Shown piece after piece: positions 23,198-29,302 of a DNA stretch of 39,438 bases. Origin of the DNA: Candidatus Latescibacterota bacterium (lineage in GTDB: Bacteria > Hydrothermota > Tepidihabitantia > Tepidihabitantales > CAIPLT01); assembly GCA_018335915.1 (NCBI GenBank), contig JAGXRL010000121.1:1-39438 (forward strand), given 5' to 3'. The notes under the pieces were generated by a model. It worked only from the letters and a program-made list of their open reading frames with translations. It did not search any database and was not told where the DNA came from. The translations under genes and the position numbers were made by a program. The stretch's first letter is position 1. Each line of letters opens with the position of its first letter.

Positions 23198-24835
23198 CTA
23201 TCTTCCTTTCTTGACTAACGATTTTAAACGCTGGGCTTCGGTCATGGGTTTACCAGTTTGAGGATTAATGACCAGATACTGACCATTGACTGGCGCGGTG
23301 ATGATTTTACCCTGCGCGACATTTGAACCGACCAGGTGCGGTGCATCAAGAATACCATTTCTGACTGCCTGATATAAAACTTCAGGGTCGGTCAGCGGGT
23401 CAGTCGGTTTTCGACTTAATCTTTTAATCGCATTGATAATAAGATTGGCTTGTTTTATCAATTCGCTTTTTCGTTTTTGAATTGCCGGGTCATATGTAAT
23501 ATCTGGCAGATTTTTCAATGCTAAGCGGATTACGCCGTGGGTGATTTGGGCACTCTCAATGATTTCCTGGGCAGTAGCGTTGTAATTGGCTTCGCAATAA
23601 CCGACCACATGCATGATCTGCGGTTTGAGCATCATACTGATTAAGACTGATGCAGAGAGATGACCTTTAGCAATATCAGGGTCGGTTGGCATACTGCGCA
23701 AGCCAGTCCGGACTTCGCGGAAAGAAGTAAATTTTTGGTCGTGCAGAGATTCAATCAGCTCGATTTTGGCAAGCATTTTTGCCAAATCCATTTGCGGGCT
23801 GGTCTCAGGCGGAGTATTAAACATATACTGGGAAACATAATGCCTGACCCCAAGTTTTTTTGCATTGTAGGCAGCCAGATAAGCAGTCGCTACTGCCAAG
23901 GCATCATGACTGTCGCGCAGACTCCATTGATGAGAATCATTTACTTCAACTGGTATTTTATGTTTGGCATACCAGCGTATAGTTGCCTGATTTTCTTTTA
24001 TCGATTCAAGCAGGTCACGGGTTGAGCGTTTGTCTAATTCGTTATACCAGAACAAAGGAATCGCACCCCATGCAATATTGATAGTCTTGACCGACATTTT
24101 TGACCAGTCGAGTAAATGGTCAGTGCCCGCATAACAGCGGACTAATGGATAATTACCGCACCGGGTTGCCTGATAAATTGCTCTTAAATCCGGCGGTTTT
24201 CTTAAGGGCACACCGCCAGCGCCATGACCGGTTTTGGGCATGTGCTTTGGTTTAAAAAAGAATTCCTGCGCGTTCTGGTCTGGCGCAATACTGATAATAT
24301 CCAAGACCCGAGCCAGAGCAATTTTTCGGGCATCAATTATGGTTTGCCTAACTGTTTTCAAGCCAAGATGATGCCGTAATAGGGGATAGGGATAGTTTTG
24401 TCTAATCCGTTCCACCAATGTCTGGGCATAATGCTTTTGAGTCTGTTTGCCGGATTTTTTCTGGAGATAATTAATAATGGTTTGGATTGGTTCGGCACCA
24501 GAAAAGACCGCTTCAAACAGCTTGTTCTCTCGTGCGACTTTTGCTACTGAAGTCGTACCGCCAAACGCAAGCCGGGTTTTTTCAAGATTGTGTTTTTTCA
24601 GTTCATTTTTCAATTCATTAAAAAGAGTTTGTGCAGTTTCCGGAGTCAAACGGTAAGAGACTACTGCCAAATCTGGTTTGCTATTTTTTATGGCATTAAC
24701 AAAGTTCTTAACACTAATTGCCGAGCCGAGAAATTCGGTTTCATAGCCATAATTTTGTGCCAGGCGTAAAAAGTTGATAATACCGGCAACATGCACGCAA
24801 TTGCCAATACAGGCACCTAAGATTTTATTTGCCAT
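23198..24835 (-). CDS. Protein with cobalamin-binding-like N-domain and mutase/TIM-barrel-like C-domain
   Basis: A 545-residue protein from the preferred ATG at 24833-24835, which has an AAGG site and begins MANKILGACIGNCVHVAGI. Residues 1-125 resemble the B12-binding fold of glutamate mutase/MetH: HxxxG in CVHVAG (the canonical DxHxxG has Cys in place of Asp), SYRL in place of SxL, and FGGT as the GG motif. Residues about 190-480 look like a TIM-barrel enzyme, with RCYAGTDHLLDWSKM, EVNDSHQWSLRDSHDALAVA and VVGYCEANYNATAQEIIESA. This arrangement recalls a GlmS-GlmE style mutase fusion, but I cannot assign a substrate, and B12 binding is unproven. An upstream ATG (24856) would overlap the previous gene by 32 nt instead of 11. 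The tail (about 495-545) is a short extra domain. Confidence 0.6.
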   Translation of the reverse strand: MANKILGACIGNCVHVAGIINFLRLAQNYGYETEFLGSAISVKNFVNAIKNSKPDLAVVSYRLTPETAQTLFNELKNELKKHNLEKTRLAFGGTTSVAKVARENKLFEAVFSGAEPIQTIINYLQKKSGKQTQKHYAQTLVERIRQNYPYPLLRHHLGLKTVRQTIIDARKIALARVLDIISIAPDQNAQEFFFKPKHMPKTGHGAGGVPLRKPPDLRAIYQATRCGNYPLVRCYAGTDHLLDWSKMSVKTINIAWGAIPLFWYNELDKRSTRDLLESIKENQATIRWYAKHKIPVEVNDSHQWSLRDSHDALAVATAYLAAYNAKKLGVRHYVSQYMFNTPPETSPQMDLAKMLAKIELIESLHDQKFTSFREVRTGLRSMPTDPDIAKGHLSASVLISMMLKPQIMHVVGYCEANYNATAQEIIESAQITHGVIRLALKNLPDITYDPAIQKRKSELIKQANLIINAIKRLSRKPTDPLTDPEVLYQAVRNGILDAPHLVGSNVAQGKIITAPVNGQYLVINPQTGKPMTEAQRLKSLVKKGR

Positions 24836-26402
24836 TGCGCCTACCTTCTTCGACATAACGCCGAATCTGACGAACCGTCATACCATCCAAGCCGAGCTTG
24901 TCAACGGTTCTGCCTTCTGTCCAGTAATTGCGGTTATGTAAAACATTGGCAAGCTGAACAATCGATTTCATTGTCGTCACTTTGACGCCCAGATATTCCC
25001 CAAGTGAGGCAATGGGAACTAAGCTGGTCGGCACATCTTCAGCAATATAGCGGTGGTCAATAGTATTTGGCGCCATAATGCCATGGTATCCGTAATTTGC
25101 CTGAATCGCTTCATACAGGTTATTACCAGCAACGCCATATGCCTGATACAGCCATTCCCGGGCAGAAAGAACACGAATACCAACTGCTTCTGCAACTTTA
25201 ATCCGTTCTGCATCCAGAGCTTCTAATACTAAAGAGACTGACGGGCTGGCACCTTCGTGATAATAACTGAATTCGCCTTTTTCATTTTCAATCCAGGCGG
25301 TATTGAGCACGGTCAGAGCCGGATGAAAAATCGCGCCGATATTGCTCAAGCCGGTCTTTAGCACATTGTCACCGGCAACAAACTGGTGAAAAGTATTTCT
25401 GAGCGATGCCAGGACATCAGGCAGATGAAATGCGGGCAGAGTAGCTATAGGCACGGCATTTTTAATGCCAAAAATCCGCACCTGTCCGGGATTGGTGATG
25501 CGTGACGCATAGAGCAAAGTTTCCGCTTCAGCTAGAAAATAATATTTATTGATTTTTAACTGGCGCAGGGTTTCGGCAAAGACCAGAGCACCGCCAGTTC
25601 GACCCGGGTTTAACAAGACAATCTGTCCGTCAGATAAGTGCGGACCCATAATACGCGCTATTTCGATATGACCTAAAGCCGGCACCACGACCATGACAAT
25701 ATCAGCATCGGTTAACGCCTGCTTGATATCAGTAGTAACTAGATTCAATTTAGCAGTACCGTTAATTTCACCGGTAACTTCAATTTCATTGCTGGCTTGG
25801 ATTGTCCGAATCCGGTTTTCGGTTCGGTTGTACAGGTTGACTTTACGGCCGGTAATTGCGAGATGCGCAGCCATTGCCAGACCGCCATTGCCCGCACCAA
25901 TAATACAGACGGTCTGGGTATCTTCAGGCGGTTCGATTTCACCAAGCGGAGTTTCTTGTTCTTTGATATAATTAAGCATATCATACGAAGACTTTGCCTG
26001 CAGCAGGGTCTCGGCAAAAATCGGAGCATTTAAAAGATGGGCAAGACGGCTTAATATTTTTAACTGAAAATTGTGTCCGATTAAACGGTTTAAGACCAGA
26101 AATACTAAATTGACTGGTTTGTCGTCAACTGCATTAAAATCGATGCCGGTTTTACTGATACCAATCGCAATGATTGGCTGGTGCACGGCGCTGGTGCAGG
26201 CATGGGGAATCGCAATCGCCTGACCAATCCCAAAAGTGCCTTTGCGTTCGGTTGTCTGTAAATCTTTGACTGCTTGTTCTGGATTACTCAGGCGTCCGGC
26301 ATTTTTTAAGGCATCGGTTAATTCTTGATAAACTTCATGTTTTGTAGTATTTTTTAAATCTAAAATAATTGCTTTATCGACAATAAATTTGTGGATATAC
26401 AT
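24825..26402 (-). CDS. Fusion of PTS EIIA (fructose/Ntr type) with NAD(P) opine dehydrogenase
   Basis: A 525-residue two-domain protein. Residues 1-150 are a PTS EIIA type 2 domain with the phosphorylatable His67 in AIAIPHACTSAV, preceded by ERKGTFGIG. Residues 163-525 form an octopine/nopaline dehydrogenase: Rossmann motif CIIGAGNGGLAMAAHLA (GAGNGG at 169-174), VVVPALGHIEIA, LLNPGRTGGALVF, and the catalytic-histidine region LSNIGAIFHPALTVLN in the all-helical domain. Opine dehydrogenases join an amino acid to a 2-oxoacid by reductive amination. The EIIA domain may make activity depend on PTS phosphorylation or may be a sensor. It is first gene of a three-gene operon. Start chosen at ATG 26402, with AGGTGAT 5-6 nt upstream and a clear promoter about 100 nt upstream. 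The fusion order is unusual. Confidence 0.85.
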   Translation of the reverse strand: MYIHKFIVDKAIILDLKNTTKHEVYQELTDALKNAGRLSNPEQAVKDLQTTERKGTFGIGQAIAIPHACTSAVHQPIIAIGISKTGIDFNAVDDKPVNLVFLVLNRLIGHNFQLKILSRLAHLLNAPIFAETLLQAKSSYDMLNYIKEQETPLGEIEPPEDTQTVCIIGAGNGGLAMAAHLAITGRKVNLYNRTENRIRTIQASNEIEVTGEINGTAKLNLVTTDIKQALTDADIVMVVVPALGHIEIARIMGPHLSDGQIVLLNPGRTGGALVFAETLRQLKINKYYFLAEAETLLYASRITNPGQVRIFGIKNAVPIATLPAFHLPDVLASLRNTFHQFVAGDNVLKTGLSNIGAIFHPALTVLNTAWIENEKGEFSYYHEGASPSVSLVLEALDAERIKVAEAVGIRVLSAREWLYQAYGVAGNNLYEAIQANYGYHGIMAPNTIDHRYIAEDVPTSLVPIASLGEYLGVKVTTMKSIVQLANVLHNRNYWTEGRTVDKLGLDGMTVRQIRRYVEEGRRNGK

Positions 26403-26505
26403 TTATATCACCTCGCATTCTTATCAAATAGAATTTATTTTTATAAACTAATCGTCGCCCCAGTTAAATTCCTTCGCGCTAATCGTTTAAGAACTGATTT
26501 AGTAT

Positions 26506-26534
26506 AGTATAACCGATGTTATCGGTTCAGTCAA
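26506..26534 (-). promoter_or_regulatory. Promoter of the EIIA-opine dehydrogenase operon
   Basis: Minus strand: TTGACT (26529-26534), exactly 17 bp, TATACT (26506-26511). Transcription should start near 26499, leaving a leader of about 97 nt with a proper Shine-Dalgarno site. This differs from the near-leaderless genes nearby. The spacer is almost wholly occupied by a palindrome. Confidence 0.75.
26511..26527. promoter_or_regulatory. Operator-like palindrome in the promoter spacer
   Basis: AACCGAT (26511-26517), GTT, ATCGGTT (26521-26527): perfect 7-bp arms. It sits between the -35 and -10 boxes, where a bound dimer would block RNA polymerase. No regulator gene is adjacent, so the repressor must be encoded elsewhere. 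Confidence 0.65.
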
Positions 26535-26574
26535 TAAAAAATTACAAAAAATTGTGTGTTTGTGAAGGCTTAGA

Positions 26575-26650
26575 TGAGATTGCTTTGCTTTTGCTCGCAA
26601 AGACAATAACCAGAGCAGTCTTTGCGAGGAGCGGAGTGACGAATCAATCT
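26575..26650. repeat. Inverted pair of 'GTCTTTGCGAG..CAATCT' elements
   Basis: A minus-strand copy (26575-26607) faces a plus-strand copy (26618-26650). Their inner ends CTCGCAAAGAC (26594-26604) and GTCTTTGCGAG (26618-26628) are perfect 11-bp arms. The family is shared with 209-256 and 670-700. Confidence 0.7.
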
Positions 26651-26682
26651 GATTACCGATAGTGAAAAGATGAGATTGTTTT

Positions 26683-26799
26683 TAATTATCAATTTTCAAT
26701 TCTCAATTATCAATCAAAACACAATTCTTCAATATTCAATTTTGAAAATTATTACATTGATAATTTATTGAAACTTGGTATTTGATAATTGAAAATTTA
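26683..26799. repeat. AT-rich imperfect palindromic element
   Basis: The left half is built of AATTATCAATTTTCAATT-like words. The right half (TTGATAATTTATTGAAAC, then TTTGATAATTGAAAATTT) is an imperfect reverse complement. It lies downstream of the metallo-hydrolase gene and may help end that transcript. Confidence 0.55.
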
Positions 26800-26861
26800 G
26801 CCCAGTATTTTTAGCGGTATAAATGTTTACCTTGAACCTTTGACTTTGGATTTGCTATCGT

Positions 26862-27701
26862 CTATTCAATAACCGTCTTGATTTTAATCCGTCTGTTTTC
26901 TGAAATAAGATATGCCATTGCAATCTTCGGGTCGTGCTCAAAGAATGAGACCCAGTTTTCTTTGATTGCCTGGCTCAATAATATTTTTTTATGTTCCATA
27001 GTCTGGAGCGGAAACAGGTCATATGCCATTAAAAAGGGGAGACTTAAATGCGAAGCGGTCGGAATCAAATCACCCCAGTAAATCAGAGTCTGATTTTCAG
27101 AACTGACTTTGACTACCTGATGCCCATAAGTATGGCCGGCAGTCATGATTACTTCAACCCCGTCAGCAATTGTTGCTTTTTCATCGACAAGCTGAACCTG
27201 ATTATTTTCCTGCAAAGGCACAAAATCTTCGGTCAAATAACTGGCTTTAGAGCGCCGGTCCGGATTATTAGCGGCTTCCCATTCGATTTTCTGAATATAG
27301 TATTGAGCATTGGGAAAAGTTGGTATTACTTTGCCGTCTGCGTCAAGTTTGGTATTTCCACCGCAATGGTCAAAATGGAGATGGGTGTTAATCACAATAT
27401 TAATATCAGATGCATTAAAGCCAATTTGCTGCAAACAAGCTTCCAGGGTCATATGGTGATTGACCTGATAAATGTCATTGAACTTATCCTGACCTTTATC
27501 ACCAATACCAGTATCAATCAAAATCAGTTCTTTGCCCGTATTGACAAGACAGCATCGCAAAGCCAATAAGATACGGTTGTTCTTATCCGGCGGATTGGTT
27601 TTATCCCACATAACTTTGGGCACCACGCCAAACATGGCACCGCCGTCAAGACGGAATAATCCGTCCAAAACCGGATAGATTTCAAATTTACCAAGTTTCA
27701 T
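26862..27701 (-). CDS. Metallo-beta-lactamase-fold hydrolase (AHL-lactonase-like)
   Basis: A 279-residue single-domain MBL-fold protein. The zinc-binding motif is NTHLHFDHCGG (HxHxDH, residues about 107-117), with further ligands in TAGHTYGHQVV and IYWGDLIPTA. The start KFEIYPVLDGLFRLDGGAMFG and the order of motifs resemble N-acyl-homoserine lactonases and related lactonases, but many relatives have other small-molecule ester or lactone substrates, so the activity is open. No signal peptide is seen, so it acts in the cytoplasm. It lies 132 nt downstream of rplF, with a palindromic repeat between, and may be read from the rplF promoter. Confidence 0.82.
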   Translation of the reverse strand: MKLGKFEIYPVLDGLFRLDGGAMFGVVPKVMWDKTNPPDKNNRILLALRCCLVNTGKELILIDTGIGDKGQDKFNDIYQVNHHMTLEACLQQIGFNASDINIVINTHLHFDHCGGNTKLDADGKVIPTFPNAQYYIQKIEWEAANNPDRRSKASYLTEDFVPLQENNQVQLVDEKATIADGVEVIMTAGHTYGHQVVKVSSENQTLIYWGDLIPTASHLSLPFLMAYDLFPLQTMEHKKILLSQAIKENWVSFFEHDPKIAMAYLISENRRIKIKTVIE

Positions 27702-27721
27702 AATTTTTATTCAGTATTTTT

Positions 27722-27822
27722 TAACCACGAATCAAACGAATTTAGCGAATACCACGAATAAAAAGCATTAAATATCAATATAAATTATTCGTGAAATTCG
27801 GAGATTAGTGTTATTCGTGTTC
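27722..27822. repeat. Palindromic element 'accacgaat..attcgtg'
   Basis: The left half has AACCACGAATCAAACGAATT and ACCACGAATAA. The right half has TTATTCGTGAAATTCGGAG and TTATTCGTGTT, an imperfect inverted copy. This is another recognisable dispersed-repeat phrase. It fills the rplF to metallo-hydrolase gap. Confidence 0.7.
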
Positions 27823-27833
27823 AAATTATTGGA

Positions 27834-28403
27834 TTATGCCTGGGTTGCGACTGCCCGTTTGCCCGCCTTTTTGCGCACATATTCACCCTTATAACGGATG
27901 CCTTTGCCATGATATACATCCGGTTTTTTGGTAGAACGGATTTCTGCGGCGAGTTCACCAACCCATTGTTTATCTGCACCTTTAAGCGTAATTTCAAACA
28001 TCTGTTCTTTGTTATCGTCAGGGTTCGGAACTTGTTTTATATCGACGCTGATTTCTTTTGGGATTTTGAAGTTGACCGGATGAATAAAGCCGACTTCAAT
28101 CTGAATACCTTCTTTAGTTTTCTGCGCCCGATAACCCATACCGCGGACTTCGATAATTTTTGTAAATCCTTCGGTGACGCCTTTAATCATATTATTAAGA
28201 TGCGACTGGGCAGTGCCGACAAACATTGAAGAGTCGGGTTTTTTCTCAGCGACATTAATGATATTGTTTTCAATGCTGATTGCTACAGTCGGATGAATTT
28301 TGAGACTGAGCTGTCCCTGCGGACCATTAACTGTAATCTTATCATCCGATTTATCCACCGTCACGCCGGCAGGAATCGGAATCGGTTTATTTCGTTTTGC
28401 CAT
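27834..28403 (-). CDS. rplF: Ribosomal protein uL6, encoded outside a ribosomal operon
   Basis: Large-subunit ribosomal protein L6, 189 residues. It has the family start KPIPIPAGVTV, two L6 folds, RGMGYRAQ, GFIHPVNFKIP and the conserved end ADKQWVGELAAEIRSTKKPD, then YHGKGIRYKGEYVRKKAGK. Its second half carries an extra polar loop (KQVPNPDDNKEQM, about residues 123-135) that bacterial L6 usually lacks. In most bacteria rplF sits in the spc operon between rpsH and rplR. Here the neighbours are a hydrolase and hicAB. It has its own consensus promoter, whose -10 box ends 8 nt before the ATG, with no Shine-Dalgarno site. It may be the only copy or a second one. Confidence 0.93.
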   Translation of the reverse strand: MAKRNKPIPIPAGVTVDKSDDKITVNGPQGQLSLKIHPTVAISIENNIINVAEKKPDSSMFVGTAQSHLNNMIKGVTEGFTKIIEVRGMGYRAQKTKEGIQIEVGFIHPVNFKIPKEISVDIKQVPNPDDNKEQMFEITLKGADKQWVGELAAEIRSTKKPDVYHGKGIRYKGEYVRKKAGKRAVATQA

Positions 28404-28728
28404 AGAAAATTATTATACTGAAAAAGATGGATTTCGTCAAGATTGCGTTTTATAATGTCATTTTTACGCTATTACTATAAAACACTTAACTATGAAATAT
28501 AGCAAAAATCAGATACCCTTGCCTAATATTTGTGACGCTAAAGAATAGGAAAACAATCATAGCATCGTCACCTATTGATTTTATTGAATTTAAGAGCAAA
28601 TATTCAATCTAAGTCAGCCGATAATGCAACTTAACCGACAGCAAAGCGGACAACCGAATGATTCAGGAAAAAGGATAGGGAATTGAAATGAGTTCTTAAT
28701 TCAAAAAATAATTGTTTTGTGAATTAAA
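28404..28728. other. Gene-free stretch between rplF and hicA
   Basis: 325 nt. Apart from the rplF promoter at its left end I see no gene, no clear terminator and none of the repeat families found elsewhere in the window. Confidence 0.6.
28412..28440 (-). promoter_or_regulatory. Consensus promoter of rplF, near-leaderless
   Basis: Minus strand: TTGACG (28435-28440), 17 bp, TATAAT (28412-28417), then 8 nt to the ATG at 28403. The leader would be 0-3 nt. Confidence 0.75.
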
Positions 28729-28980
28729 CTAGAGCATTTTTAACAACTCTGCTCTGGAGAGGTTATTGTTTTTACCGACCCGGGACAAGACATCATGAAG
28801 CGTGCCTTTTGCTAAGGTTTGGTGAACCACAACGGTTATTCGATGGGTGCCGAGACGGGTTCGTTTTTTCATTTGAATATGACTGCCGCGCTGCTGAATC
28901 GTTTTATAACCGAGTCTGGTAAAGAGTCGGAAGAGACGCCTACCGCTTACTTGCGGAAGTTTTAGAGATCCTGGTTTCAT
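28729..28980 (-). CDS. hicA: HicA-type mRNA interferase toxin
   Basis: An 83-residue toxin of the HicA/YcfA double-stranded-RNA-binding fold, which cleaves translated mRNA when free of antitoxin. The family pattern is clear: VSGRRLFRLFTRLGYKTIQQ, then RGSHIQMKK with the catalytic His, ITVVVHQTLAKGTLHDVLS and a C-terminal LSRAELLKML. It starts inside the 3' end of hicB, overlapping by 41 nt, so its translation depends on that of hicB. The order is antitoxin first, the reverse of E. coli hicAB, but common in YcfA-type pairs. Confidence 0.88.
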   Translation of the reverse strand: MKPGSLKLPQVSGRRLFRLFTRLGYKTIQQRGSHIQMKKRTRLGTHRITVVVHQTLAKGTLHDVLSRVGKNNNLSRAELLKML

Positions 28981-29167
28981 CGAGGTTTTTCCGAATAATT
29001 ACTTCTAATTTTCTTTTTTTTGTTCTCCCACTAAAATGACAGCAGGTTGCTTGTTCAATACCTTGGATAAGTTTGTCTAAGCTTTTGGCACAGGTAAAAA
29101 TATCATAACCAACTCCACGAGCACACCAGGCTTCACCGTCGTAATAAACTTCAATTTTTATGGTCAT
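28940..29167 (-). CDS. hicB: HicB-like antitoxin (short form)
   Basis: A 75-residue protein with the HicB partial RNase H-like fold: IKIEVYYDGEAWCARGVGYD, then TCAKSLDKLIQGIEQATCCH. It should neutralise the HicA toxin encoded next to it. It is short and has no C-terminal helix-turn-helix or ribbon-helix-helix domain, so it may not regulate its own promoter by DNA binding. The basic tail may fulfil another role. It is first gene of the pair, with a consensus promoter whose -10 box ends 6 nt before the ATG. Confidence 0.75.
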   Translation of the reverse strand: MTIKIEVYYDGEAWCARGVGYDIFTCAKSLDKLIQGIEQATCCHFSGRTKKRKLEVIIRKNLDETRISKTSASKR

Positions 29168-29173
29168 TTTTTG

Positions 29174-29202
29174 ATTATATTTAAATATATCTAAGGAGTC
29201 AA
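29174..29202 (-). promoter_or_regulatory. Consensus promoter of hicBA, leaderless
   Basis: Minus strand: TTGACT (29197-29202), 17 bp, TATAAT (29174-29179), 6 nt, ATG (29167). Transcription is expected to start on the A of the start codon. The acs promoter points the other way just 9 bp further on. Confidence 0.75.
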
Positions 29203-29211
29203 TATTTGAAG

Positions 29212-29239
29212 TTGACTTTTTACTTTTTTTCGATATACT
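29212..29239 (+). promoter_or_regulatory. Promoter of acs
   Basis: TTGACT (29212-29217), 16 bp, TATACT (29234-29239). The start site near 29246 leaves a leader of about 57 nt with a good ribosome site (AAGGAG, 7 nt before the ATG), so this gene is not leaderless. It lies back to back with the hicBA promoter. Confidence 0.65.
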
Positions 29240-29302
29240 AAATTTAATGTTTTTTGAAAATCAAAGATTACAATTTAAAATAATAAACAAAAAGGAGTAA
29301 TA

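Larger units (their letters stand above)
26403..26861. other. Intergenic stretch with promoter, operator and repeats
   Basis: 459 nt without a gene. From right to left it holds a 120-bp AT-rich palindromic element (about 26683-26799), an inverted pair of 'GTCTTTGCGAG' repeats (26575-26650), the promoter/operator of the EIIA-opine dehydrogenase operon (26506-26534) and that operon's 5' leader of about 97 nt (26403-26499). I see no riboswitch signature in the leader. Confidence 0.7.

Noticed and set aside
26403-26499. Possible riboswitch in the leader of the EIIA-opine dehydrogenase operon
   Set aside because: The roughly 97-nt leader shows no family-specific core that I recognise and no strong nested stems.
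27048-27569. 173-codon ORF opposite the metallo-hydrolase gene
   Set aside because: Antisense shadow of a gene with an intact HxHxDH motif. The composition is not protein-like.
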